Source of the DNA: Clostridia bacterium
Lineage (GTDB): Bacteria; Bacillota; Clostridia; Oscillospirales; Acutalibacteraceae
Assembly: GCA_017501865.1 (NCBI GenBank)
Contig: JAFVWD010000313.1
Location: 1 to 10,326 of the forward strand
Reading direction: 5' to 3'
DNA length: 10,326 nucleotides
Shown here: piece by piece, positions 1-7,097 of the stretch
Numbering within the stretch: position 1 is the stretch's first letter
Layout: every line of letters starts with the position of its first letter
Translations under genes and position numbers: made by a program
The notes under the pieces: model-generated
What the model was told of the DNA's origin: nothing
The model's database searches: none
What the model saw: only the letters and a program-made list of their open reading frames with translations

Positions 1-1583
1 ATGAAAACGGCAAAGAGGTTACAAATGTAGTTTATAAGGATGTTGTGGTGAAGGTTCCCGTAACAAATCCTGACGGTACTCCTGTAACAGATGCAAAGGG
101 AAATGCTGTGACAGAAGAAATTGTTATAACACCTAAACCTACACAGGGCGGAGCTGTCAGCAGTACAGAAAATACAGAAAGTCCTTTAGGCACAGCAGCA
201 GTTCCTTTAACAGACGGTAAAGGCAATACAGGTGTTGACGAGCAGGGTAATTTAATTACAACAATTGTAAATATAACAGAACCTCCTACACTCAATATAG
301 AACCCGCAAAAACAGAGTGGAAAAATACTCAGGGCGGTTCTGCAGCCGATAAATACGAAGATGTAATTCTTACATCTGACGGAGCATATATAACAGCAAA
401 CGTAACAAACTCAAAAGACGGTGATTTTACACAGTATAAAGAGCTTGGCTTGAAGTCTCCGTATACTGTATTGACTAAGTATGATAAAAACGGCGAAGTT
501 CTCTGGCAAAAGCCGTACGGTTCACCAAAAGGCTCTCTCGAGCTTGTAACTCTTTCTCCTTGTAGTGACGGTTCATTTTATGCTGTAGGTTACGGCAGAG
601 CTGTTGGTGATTTAACAGTAAAAGGCTACCAGGACGGTGCTGTTTATAAAATAAGTCCTGAAGGTGAGGTAGAGTGGGTACAAAGCTTCGGTTCCTCTAC
701 TGTTGATATTTTCAGCGATGTTATTACTGCTTCTAACGGTGACGCTGTAATTGTTTGTTCTATAGGTACCGCAGACGGCGATGCAAGTGATTCAGGTGCA
801 GCAGCGGGTAACTCAATGGCTATAATTATGAGGTATTCTTCCAAGGGTTCTCTTTTATGGAAGACATATGCCGGTGGTAACATGGATACATTTGTAGGAG
901 TAGCAGAAACAAGTGACGGTTCTTTATTTGCTCTCGGTAATTTCTATTCCGGCAGAATGTTTGATGCACTCGGAAAGGTAGATTCAGGTATTGTCAAATA
1001 TTCAAAAGACGGAAAGATGATAGACAAAAAACCGATAGCAGGTACAGGAATTGATGACTTCAGAGGAATAACAGCAACTAAAGATGGCGGAGTTGTTGTT
1101 TGCGGTTCTTCCGATTCTTCAGATATGGCAGAAACATCTCCGAACAGCTTTTTCAAGGATGATTTAGCTTCTCGCGGTGGATATGATTCATATATAATAA
1201 AGTATTCAAATGACCTTGTTATAAAATTTGCAACACCTTTAAGGGGACAGAATAATGATACTGCAACAAGTGTAATTGAGCTTCCTGACGGAACTTATGT
1301 AATTGCAGGCTCAACAAACTCTTCTACACGTGACTTCAAAGGTGTTACAACACGCGGTAAAAAGGATATTTTCGTTGCAGCATTTACTAATGGCGGAACT
1401 CTTTCCTGGGTTCGTTCATTCGGCGGAACAGAAAACGACGGTGCTCTTGCACTTTGCAACGGAGCAGACGGCGGTTATGTTGTAGTCGGCGAAAGCTATT
1501 CTAAAAATGTGGATTTAGACAAAATAGCACCATATGCAGGTAATGGAAAATCTATAGCAGTTATGGTAAAATTCCCCGAATAA
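1..1583 (+). CDS. C-terminal part of a probable cell-surface/secreted beta-propeller protein (5' end outside window)
   Basis: The frame is already open at base 3 with no start in the window, so this is the last 526 residues of a longer protein; valine/GTG codons near base 45 lie inside the frame and have no ribosome site. The first ~110 residues are a Thr/Val/Gly/Asn-rich linker with imperfect repeats. From about base 333 to the stop I count seven units of 52-68 residues, starting near bases 333, 522, 693, 876, 1044, 1248 and 1425. Each runs roughly as G-x-x-x-D-x-(hydrophobic), then S/T-x-DG-x-(Y/V)-V-x-G, then a variable loop, then K-Y-(S/D)-x-x-G-x-x-x-W-x-x-x-(F/Y)-G. This is the pattern of WD40-like/SBBP-type beta-propeller blades, and seven is a closed ring. 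There is no sortase motif or C-terminal membrane segment; any signal peptide or anchor would be upstream. Ligand and function are unknown. An extracellular location is inferred from composition only. Confidence 0.8.
   Translation, partial: ENGKEVTNVVYKDVVVKVPVTNPDGTPVTDAKGNAVTEEIVITPKPTQGGAVSSTENTESPLGTAAVPLTDGKGNTGVDEQGNLITTIVNITEPPTLNIEPAKTEWKNTQGGSAADKYEDVILTSDGAYITANVTNSKDGDFTQYKELGLKSPYTVLTKYDKNGEVLWQKPYGSPKGSLELVTLSPCSDGSFYAVGYGRAVGDLTVKGYQDGAVYKISPEGEVEWVQSFGSSTVDIFSDVITASNGDAVIVCSIGTADGDASDSGAAAGNSMAIIMRYSSKGSLLWKTYAGGNMDTFVGVAETSDGSLFALGNFYSGRMFDALGKVDSGIVKYSKDGKMIDKKPIAGTGIDDFRGITATKDGGVVVCGSSDSSDMAETSPNSFFKDDLASRGGYDSYIIKYSNDLVIKFATPLRGQNNDTATSVIELPDGTYVIAGSTNSSTRDFKGVTTRGKKDIFVAAFTNGGTLSWVRSFGGTENDGALALCNGADGGYVVVGESYSKNVDLDKIAPYAGNGKSIAVMVKFPE
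54..278 (+). repeat. Imperfect protein repeats in the linker before the propeller
   Basis: Two 26-residue segments, encoded at 54-131 and 201-278, align without gaps with about 10 identities. Both begin V-P-(V/L)-T, carry a shared G, then D-x-x-G-N-x-(V/I)-T, and end I-T. The residues before base 54 (N-G-K-E-V-T-N-V-V) look like the end of a further copy, so the array probably continues upstream of the window. Such DG/GN-rich linkers are common in surface proteins of gut Clostridia. Confidence 0.5.
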
Positions 1584-1602
1584 TATCGGAGTTGTTGGTT
1601 AA

Positions 1603-2595
1603 ATGTTAAAGTTAAAAACAGATTTTTTAAATGGTGCTGTTGCAGTACCGACAGATTTAATAGACAAATATTTAAAACTTGCCCCTTCGGCAAGTTTTAA
1701 AGTTTTACTCTTTATTTTAAGAAACCCGAACGGCGCTTCAGATGAAAAGCAAATAAGCATTTGTACAGGACTTACTGAAAGCGATGTAAAGGATTGCATA
1801 GATTATTGGAAAGAAAATGATGTTATCTTTGATGACGGTGAAAAAAATGAAGAGGAAGCAAAGCAGGCGGCAGGAAACGCAAAAGCAACAACTGTTTTTT
1901 CTTATGAAGAACAAAAGGAAGAAAAACCAAAGGTTGTTGTTAAAAACCTTCCTGTTAAAAAGCCTACACAGAGAGAGCTTGCTTTAAGAATTGCGGAGGA
2001 TGAAAATTTAACTCTGCTTTACAGGGAAGCACAAAAAATCGTAGGCACCTTCGGCTACGATACTCAATCATTGCTTTTAATGATTTATGACTATTTCGGT
2101 TTTTCGGTAGATTTAATAATTACTCTTTTATCATACCAGAAAAGTGAGGGTAATTTATCATCGCTCGCAATAAAAAAACGTGCAGAGGATTGGGCGAAGA
2201 ACGGAATAGATACTCTTGAAGCGGCGGTTTCTGAAATTTCTGCTTTGGAGCAAGTTCAGAAAACCTACATAGAAATAAAAGCATTTACAGAATTTGAAAA
2301 TGAAAAACCAACCCCAAAGGTTGCAAAGCTTTTAAGAAGCTGGACTGTAAATTGGGGATTTTCAACCGAGATGATTTTGTTTGCGTTAAAGGAAAGCGGT
2401 AAAAGCTTTTCTGAAGCAAACAAGCTCTTAAAAAAGTGGTATTCATTAAATATATTTGATGTTGAAAGTGTTAATCTTAAAAAGAAGAGAACCATAACGT
2501 CAAGGGTTGAAAAATCTTACGATGTAAATAACATTGGTAAAAGCAGTGTTCTTGAAAGATTAAAAACGAAAGAGAAGGAGGGGGCTAATGTATGA
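1603..2595 (+). CDS. DnaD/DnaB-domain replication initiation (primosome) protein
   Basis: A 330-residue protein with the layout of Firmicutes primosome proteins. Residues 1-75 resemble the DnaD N-terminal winged helix (a V-P-T-D-L-I-D-K-Y-L start, then helices around L-L-F-I-L-R-N). A charged Lys/Glu linker follows (about 76-122). Two DnaB_2/DnaD helical modules come next, at about 135-210 (with Y-x-x-x-x-K-I-V-G-T-F-G-Y and W-A-K-N-G-I-D-T-L-E-A-A) and about 220-290 (with L-L-R-S-W near 244-247 and L-L-K-K-W-Y near 275-280). One winged helix plus two modules is the arrangement of Bacillus DnaB rather than DnaD, though this protein is shorter than B. subtilis DnaB. The gene partner fits: it overlaps a DnaI-like loader, as dnaB-dnaI do in Bacillus. 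Its role would be to bring helicase and loader to origin or restart DNA. A CGGAG at 1587-1591 is the likely ribosome site, 11 nt before ATG. The subfamily assignment is inference. Confidence 0.88.
   Translation: MLKLKTDFLNGAVAVPTDLIDKYLKLAPSASFKVLLFILRNPNGASDEKQISICTGLTESDVKDCIDYWKENDVIFDDGEKNEEEAKQAAGNAKATTVFSYEEQKEEKPKVVVKNLPVKKPTQRELALRIAEDENLTLLYREAQKIVGTFGYDTQSLLLMIYDYFGFSVDLIITLLSYQKSEGNLSSLAIKKRAEDWAKNGIDTLEAAVSEISALEQVQKTYIEIKAFTEFENEKPTPKVAKLLRSWTVNWGFSTEMILFALKESGKSFSEANKLLKKWYSLNIFDVESVNLKKKRTITSRVEKSYDVNNIGKSSVLERLKTKEKEGANV
1671..1701 (+). other. Perfect 13-bp stem hairpin inside the DnaB-like coding region, followed by a T-rich run
   Basis: Bases 1671-1683 and 1689-1701 are exact reverse complements (arm TTTAAAACTTGCC) around a 5-nt CCTTC loop. 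A T-rich stretch follows (GTTTTACTCTTTATTTTA from 1702). This resembles an intrinsic terminator, but it sits at codons 23-33 of an intact gene and encodes part of the winged-helix domain. It could be a partial terminator or attenuator, an mRNA stability element, or coincidence. Confidence 0.6.
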
Positions 2596-3554
2596 AATTC
2601 AGCGAGGACGTTTATATAAAGGCAGAAGCAGAGCTCAAAAAAAGACGCGATAATGCAGAAAATCTGGCAGAAATGCGCCGTAAACAAATTGCTAACAAGC
2701 ACCCTGAGCTTTTAGAAATAGAAAATGTTATAAGAGATGCTGCTCTTGAAGTAATTAAGGGTCTCGGCAGCGGAAAAAGTGTAAATGTGGAAAGTCTTGC
2801 CGAGAAAAATCTTGAGGCACAGGCGAAAAAGAAAAAATTGCTTACAGAAAACGGATATCCTGAAGATTACCTGGAACCGCAGTATTCCTGTAAAAAATGC
2901 AGTGATTCAGGTATATTTAACGGAAAGCTTTGTTCATGTCACCTTGAATTGCTCAAAAAAATATCTATGAGCGAGTACTCGTGCAGTTCTGTTCTTGCCG
3001 TGAGCACATTTGACACATTTGATTTAAAATACTACAGCGAAAATAAAGATATTAATTTAGGCTACTCTCCGCGTGAATACATGGAGGCATCATATGATTT
3101 TCTTAAATCATATGCTGAGAGCTTTACAAAAAATTCCGGCAGCTTCTTTTTCACAGGTGCAACAGGACTTGGTAAAACACACCTTTCCCTTGCGGTAATG
3201 AATACTGTTTCTCAGAAGGGTTACAATGTTTTTTACGGATCTGCAGATAATATTATAAAGGAAATGGAAAAGGAACGCTTCGGCAGAAGCAACGGAGATA
3301 TTGAAGAAGAAATAAATAATGCAGATTTACTTATTATTGATGATTTAGGAACAGAATTTAAAACTGCATTTTCCGAAACGGCAGTTTATCAGCTTATAAA
3401 TAACGCAATACTTAATTCAAAGCCGATGATTATAAGCTCAAATCTTTCAATAAATGAACTCGAAGAAAGGTATGGTCAGAGAGTTGTTTCAAGACTTAAT
3501 TCCTTTGAAGTTATTAATTTCATAGGAACTGATATAAGACAAATCAAAAAATAA
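2592..3554 (+). CDS. dnaI: DnaI/DnaC-type helicase loader ATPase
   Basis: A 320-residue AAA+ ATPase that would load the replicative helicase. The N-terminal third is helical and charged, followed by a probable zinc site C100-x2-C103-x10-C114-x-C116-H117, comparable with the zinc-binding N-terminal domain of Bacillus DnaI. The ATPase domain has Walker A G-A-T-G-L-G-K-T-H at 189-197, Walker B L-L-I-I-D-D-L-G-T-E at 246-255, a sensor I-type I-S-S-N (281-284), and conserved arginines R297 and R301 in Y-G-Q-R-V-V-S-R-L, the expected region for an arginine finger. Its ATG overlaps the preceding stop as ATGA, and the strong site AAGGAGGGGG (2575-2584) lies inside the upstream gene, so the two are probably co-translated. 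IstB, the transposase helper, shares the ATPase fold, but the zinc module and the DnaB-like partner favour a helicase loader. The symbol follows Bacillus usage; many annotations would say DnaC. Confidence 0.9.
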   Translation: MKFSEDVYIKAEAELKKRRDNAENLAEMRRKQIANKHPELLEIENVIRDAALEVIKGLGSGKSVNVESLAEKNLEAQAKKKKLLTENGYPEDYLEPQYSCKKCSDSGIFNGKLCSCHLELLKKISMSEYSCSSVLAVSTFDTFDLKYYSENKDINLGYSPREYMEASYDFLKSYAESFTKNSGSFFFTGATGLGKTHLSLAVMNTVSQKGYNVFYGSADNIIKEMEKERFGRSNGDIEEEINNADLLIIDDLGTEFKTAFSETAVYQLINNAILNSKPMIISSNLSINELEERYGQRVVSRLNSFEVINFIGTDIRQIKK

Positions 3555-3572
3555 TTAAAAGGTGGTATTTTT

Positions 3573-3995
3573 ATGTTAAAGGGTATTCCAAACATTATTT
3601 CTCCGGAGCTTTTAAAAATTCTTGCAGAAATGGGTCATGGTGATACAATAGTTATAGGTGACGGTAATTTCCCGGCTGCATCTAATGCAAAAAGACTTGT
3701 TCGTTGCGACGGACACAACGTTCCTGAAATTTTAGATGCTATTTTAAAGCTCATTCCGTTAGATACTTATGTTGAAACTCCTGCTATGCTTATGGCTACA
3801 GGCGAGGGCGACCCAACTCCTGTAATCTGGGCAGAATATCAGGACATTATAAACAAAAATAACGGTGAAACAAAAATGGGCGAAATTGAACGTTTCGCAT
3901 TTTATGAAAAAGCAAGAGAAGCTTATGCAGTAATTGCTACAAGTGAATCTGCACTTTATGCTAATATTATTCTCCAGAAGGGAGTTATAAAATAA
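3573..3995 (+). CDS. fucU: L-fucose mutarotase (FucU/RbsD family)
   Basis: A 140-residue protein of the same length as E. coli FucU and alignable almost end to end from memory: I-S-P-E-L-L-K-x-L-A-E-M-G-H-G-D near the start and R-F-A-F-Y-E-(K/R)-A followed by N-I-(I/L)-L-x-K-G-V near the end. It interconverts alpha and beta anomers of L-fucose in the cytosol. The usual functional positions are present: H22 (catalytic histidine), D30, R107, Y129 and N131. The RbsD branch (ribose pyranase) is the main alternative, but the length and the R-F-A-F-Y motif favour FucU. The ribosome site is AAAAGGTGGT at 3557-3566. It lies 18 nt after the helicase loader and 47 nt before recG, with no fucose isomerase, kinase, aldolase or transporter in the window, so any fucose pathway must be elsewhere. 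Confidence 0.92.
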   Translation: MLKGIPNIISPELLKILAEMGHGDTIVIGDGNFPAASNAKRLVRCDGHNVPEILDAILKLIPLDTYVETPAMLMATGEGDPTPVIWAEYQDIINKNNGETKMGEIERFAFYEKAREAYAVIATSESALYANIILQKGVIK

Positions 3996-4042
3996 TTCTT
4001 AATACGTTCAATTTAAAAAACTGAATTAAAGGTGGTGCGTTT

Positions 4043-6073
4043 ATGGTAGAGTTTGACACAAGAATTCAATTCTTGAAGGGTGTTGGCGAAACAAGAGCTA
4101 AGCAGTTAAACAAACTCGGTATTTATTCCATAGGCGCACTTTTGCGTTATTATCCTAAAAGATATGAAGATTGGAACACCGTTACAGAAATTCGTGATGT
4201 GAAATTAAATGAAACTACGTGTATAAAGGCAACAGTAGCAGAACGTGTTTCTGAGGTCAGAGTAAAAAGCGGTAAGCTTCTCACAAAAACGACTATTTCA
4301 GATATGAGTGGATTTATGCCAATAGTTTTCTTTAATAACAGGTACGTAAAAAACACTCTTAAAGAAAACGAAGAATATCTTTTTTTCGGAAAAGTAACAC
4401 TTGATGCGTATAAAAATAAAACTATGCTTTCACCCCGATTTGAGATTGCGGGTGAAAAGCAACGATTAAGACCGATTTACAGAGCAAGCGGAAATTTAAC
4501 TTCGAAAAACATTGAAAAATTAGTGGAAACTGCTTTAAAAGAAATAAAAGGTAATGTTGAAGAAGTTTTACCGCAAAGCCTTATTTCTAAATATAAGCTT
4601 ATGTCCTTAGAGGATGCTATAAGAAATATACACTTTCCTCAAAGCGAAGAGCTGTTAAGACAAGCTAAAAGGCGTTTGATTTTTGAAGAGCTTCTTATTC
4701 TTCAGCTCGGACTATTGTCTAAAAAAAGCTTTACAGACAAACGTGAAACAATTCCGTTTAAAATTGATAAGAGTGAAGAATTTTACAACAAATTGCCTTT
4801 TGTTCCGACAAATGCACAGAAAAAAGCAGTAAGTGAAGCAATAGCAGACTTGATGAGTGAAAAGCCTATGAATCGTTTGGTACAGGGAGATGTAGGCTCG
4901 GGTAAAACAGCCGTTGCGGCAGCAATTATTTATACTGCTGTAAAAAACGGATTTCAGGCGGCATTTATGGCACCGACAGAGGTACTTGCTTCTCAGCATT
5001 TTAAAACTCTGAAGAGTTTTTTTGGTGAAGAAATAAAAACGGAGCTCCTTACAGGTTCGCTTTCTGCTAAAAACAAGCGCGAAATAAAGCAGAGAATAGA
5101 GCTTGGCGAATGTCAGGTTGTTGTGGGAACACACGCAATGATTCAAAGCGACGTTATATTTAACAGTCTGGGACTTGTTATAACAGATGAACAGCACCGT
5201 TTTGGTGTGGCACAGAGAACTGCACTTTCTCAAAAGGGCGAAAACACAAATGTGCTTGTTATGTCAGCAACACCAATTCCGAGAACACTTGCTATGGTAA
5301 TTTATGGCGACCTCGATGTTTCTGTGCTCGATGAGCTTCCGAAGGGCAGACTTCCTATAAAAACCTACAGGGTGAATTCTGCATACCATGAAAGACTTTA
5401 TGATTTTCTGCGCAAGACAATAGATAAAGGTCAGCAGGCTTATATTGTATGTCCGCTTGTTGAAGAAAGCGAAAGTGATTTAATTCCTGCAACGGAATAT
5501 TACGATTACCTGAAAACAAATCAGTTTTCAGATTATACCTTGGGACTTTTGCACGGTCAGATGAAGCCGAAAGAAAAGGATGAGGTTATGGCACGGTTTT
5601 ATTCAGGTGAAATTAACCTTCTTATTTCTACAGTTGTTATTGAAGTCGGTGTCGATGTGCCTAATGCGACAGTTATGGTAATAGAAAATGCCGAAAGATT
5701 CGGACTTTCTCAGCTTCATCAGCTGAGGGGAAGAATAGGCCGTGGTAAAGAGCAGAGCACCTGCGTTCTGCTTTCAGATGCGCAAAATGAAGAGGCAATG
5801 AACCGCTTTCAGGTTCTTTGTGATACAAACGACGGCTTCGTTATTGCCCAGAAGGATTTGGAGCTGCGCGGACCCGGCGACTTTTTCGGTAGCAGACAGC
5901 ACGGACTTCCCGATATGCATATTGCGAATCTTATGACAGATACAAGAATTCTTTATGAAGCACAAAAAACAGCTAAAGAAATCTGTGATGATGATACAAC
6001 TCTTTCAAAGGATGAAAATAAAACTCTTAAAAAAGAGGTTGAGCGTCTTTTTGCAAATGTTTCTCTGACATAG
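4043..6073 (+). CDS. recG: ATP-dependent DNA helicase RecG
   Basis: A 676-residue full-length RecG, the branch-migration helicase that reverses stalled replication forks and processes D-loops and R-loops. The N-terminal wedge/OB region spans about 1-240, starting with an F-L-K-G-V-G-x-x-R-A helix-hairpin-helix-like motif (10-19). Helicase domain 1 carries Walker A G-D-V-G-S-G-K-T (282-289), the D-E-Q-H box (382-385) and motif III S-A-T-P-I-P-R-T (408-415). Domain 2 carries G-L-L-H-G-Q-M (501-507), S-T-V-V-I-E-V-G-V-D-V-P (529-540) and Q-L-R-G-R-I-G-R-G (560-568). The RecG-specific translocation motif follows as G-P-G-D-F-F-G-S-R-Q-H-G (610-621). No key residue is missing. The ribosome site is AAAGGTGGT (4028-4036), 6 nt before ATG. 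As last gene of the plus-strand block it ends at a hairpin terminator. Confidence 0.97.
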   Translation: MVEFDTRIQFLKGVGETRAKQLNKLGIYSIGALLRYYPKRYEDWNTVTEIRDVKLNETTCIKATVAERVSEVRVKSGKLLTKTTISDMSGFMPIVFFNNRYVKNTLKENEEYLFFGKVTLDAYKNKTMLSPRFEIAGEKQRLRPIYRASGNLTSKNIEKLVETALKEIKGNVEEVLPQSLISKYKLMSLEDAIRNIHFPQSEELLRQAKRRLIFEELLILQLGLLSKKSFTDKRETIPFKIDKSEEFYNKLPFVPTNAQKKAVSEAIADLMSEKPMNRLVQGDVGSGKTAVAAAIIYTAVKNGFQAAFMAPTEVLASQHFKTLKSFFGEEIKTELLTGSLSAKNKREIKQRIELGECQVVVGTHAMIQSDVIFNSLGLVITDEQHRFGVAQRTALSQKGENTNVLVMSATPIPRTLAMVIYGDLDVSVLDELPKGRLPIKTYRVNSAYHERLYDFLRKTIDKGQQAYIVCPLVEESESDLIPATEYYDYLKTNQFSDYTLGLLHGQMKPKEKDEVMARFYSGEINLLISTVVIEVGVDVPNATVMVIENAERFGLSQLHQLRGRIGRGKEQSTCVLLSDAQNEEAMNRFQVLCDTNDGFVIAQKDLELRGPGDFFGSRQHGLPDMHIANLMTDTRILYEAQKTAKEICDDDTTLSKDENKTLKKEVERLFANVSLT

Positions 6074-6084
6074 TTATAATAAAA

Positions 6085-6125
6085 CCTCACGGTGCATTTA
6101 TTAATTTGCTCCGTGAGGCTCTTTA
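6085..6125. terminator. Bidirectional intrinsic terminator between recG and the convergent PI-PLC gene
   Basis: CCTCACGG (6085-6092) pairs perfectly with CCGTGAGG (6111-6118); after one T-T mismatch the stem continues with GCA/TGC (6094-6096 with 6107-6109), leaving a 10-nt loop. On the plus strand a T-rich CTCTTTATTTA tail follows. On the minus strand the tail is TTTTATTATAA (complement of 6074-6084). It fills the 53-nt gap between two converging stop codons, so it can serve both. Confidence 0.82.
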
Positions 6126-6126
6126 T

Positions 6127-7008
6127 TTAGTAGTTCGATAAAATTATTTTTTTAATTATTTTTTCGTTCGGGAAATCTAAAATAAACCAACCATATTTTT
6201 TCATAGGCATAAGCTTATATTCAGAAAAACGTCTGTATATAAGCTTTGAGTACTTTTTAGGACTTGAGAAGCCGTTGCTCGCAGAGAAAAAATTAAAAAC
6301 AAGACTTGCATCCTGTGGAGGCTTGTCAAGGGTCGGCAAAATTGCAAGCTCCCACTTTTTCTCAGGTTTAAGATTGAAAAAGTCCTGAACAAAGAAAAAA
6401 TCCCGACTTACAGCTTTTCTTGAAGGTATGGGAACCTTTTGAAGAGCGCCCTCTTTTCTTGAATTCTGGTATGGCCATCCTGAAAGGTTTATTCCCGAAT
6501 TCTCATCGGTATAAAACGAATTCTCAATATCTGCGCCGATTCTGTTGAGAAGAACTATTTTACCGCGCACCTGGGAAAGGTGAGGTATCTCATTCATTGT
6601 AAAAAAGAGATTGGAATTTTTTATATAGTTCTCATATAAAAAATCAAAGGTTTTTTCATTATTTTTGCCTGCTTCTCTTTTTACAGACATAAAAATGGTC
6701 TCAGTAGGATTTTCATTAAGAAACAATCTGCAGTTTTCAAGCACATCCGTAAAAAGAAGGTCTTCTTTTTTTCTTCTCGATTTTTTACAGTGAAAAATAC
6801 TGTGGCACAATATAAGTCTTTCACCGTCAAATTTTAATCTTATATCAAGAAAACGAATACCCATTGAAAGTTGGTCAAAAATATTTTTATTCTGACATTT
6901 ACTGAAATGCTTAAACCTTATGAACTGTGTTGCAGAGTTATGAGTACCGACTAAATTAATTTCAGAAATGAGAAAATCATCGGGAATGTTTTTCATCCAG
7001 CTGTTCAT
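6127..7008 (-). CDS. PI-PLC X-domain protein (phosphatidylinositol-specific phospholipase C-like), apparently cytosolic
   Basis: A 293-residue protein with the bacterial PI-PLC layout. The first catalytic histidine is in V-G-T-H-N-S-A-T (H23). L-D-I-R-L (54-58) supplies the Arg of the active site, and L-C-H-S (67-70) the second histidine (H69). W-F-I-L-D-F-P near the end supplies an Asp (D278), matching the late Asp that partners the first His in the Bacillus enzyme. Length is close to secreted Bacillus/Listeria PI-PLC without its signal. The family cleaves phosphatidylinositol to diacylglycerol and cyclic inositol phosphate. Here the N-terminus is hydrophilic with no signal peptide or membrane segment, and an in-frame stop (7021-7023 complement) rules out a longer start. 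The residue after H23 is Asn, whereas the Bacillus enzyme has Asp there. The ribosome site GAAAGGG (complement of 7016-7022) lies 7 nt before ATG. Family assignment is firm; substrate is unknown. Confidence 0.82.
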   Translation of the reverse strand: MNSWMKNIPDDFLISEINLVGTHNSATQFIRFKHFSKCQNKNIFDQLSMGIRFLDIRLKFDGERLILCHSIFHCKKSRRKKEDLLFTDVLENCRLFLNENPTETIFMSVKREAGKNNEKTFDFLYENYIKNSNLFFTMNEIPHLSQVRGKIVLLNRIGADIENSFYTDENSGINLSGWPYQNSRKEGALQKVPIPSRKAVSRDFFFVQDFFNLKPEKKWELAILPTLDKPPQDASLVFNFFSASNGFSSPKKYSKLIYRRFSEYKLMPMKKYGWFILDFPNEKIIKKIILSNY

Positions 7009-7049
7009 AATAAATCCCTTTCAATGTATTTTCAATAAAACTATATTAA

Positions 7050-7078
7050 ATTATAACAGAAAGCGGTAAGATTTACAA
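7050..7078 (-). promoter_or_regulatory. Likely sigma-A promoter of the PI-PLC gene
   Basis: On the minus strand, TTGTAA (complement of 7073-7078) and a perfect TATAAT (complement of 7050-7055) are separated by 17 nt, with TG one base before the -10 hexamer. The predicted start is about 35 nt before the ATG at 7008. The -35 matches four of six consensus positions. Confidence 0.65.
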
Positions 7079-7097
7079 TTAGTGCTTTTTATAAAAA

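Noticed and set aside
2592..3554. IstB transposase helper, implying an IS21-type element
   Set aside because: No transposase partner or terminal inverted repeats are present; the zinc motif and DnaB-like neighbour fit a helicase loader.
4007..4027. Possible hairpin between fucU and recG
   Set aside because: The arms (TTCAATTT and AAACTGAA) have a mismatch and are A/T only; too weak for a terminator.
4059..4075. 17-nt palindrome CAAGAATT-C-AATTCTTG just after the recG start
   Set aside because: Short, within coding sequence, and only a 6-bp stem is possible in RNA. No partner site was seen, so chance in A+T-rich DNA is adequate.
4712..5233. 173-codon open frame on the minus strand inside recG
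   Set aside because: It is antisense to conserved helicase motifs, its product is Cys/Phe/Tyr-rich with no recognisable domain, and it has no evident ribosome site. It is a shadow of recG.
5709..5727. Inverted repeat CTCAGCT/AGCTGAG in recG
   Set aside because: It encodes the conserved L-S-Q-L-H-Q-L-R-G motif and lacks a T run, so the symmetry is explained by the protein sequence.
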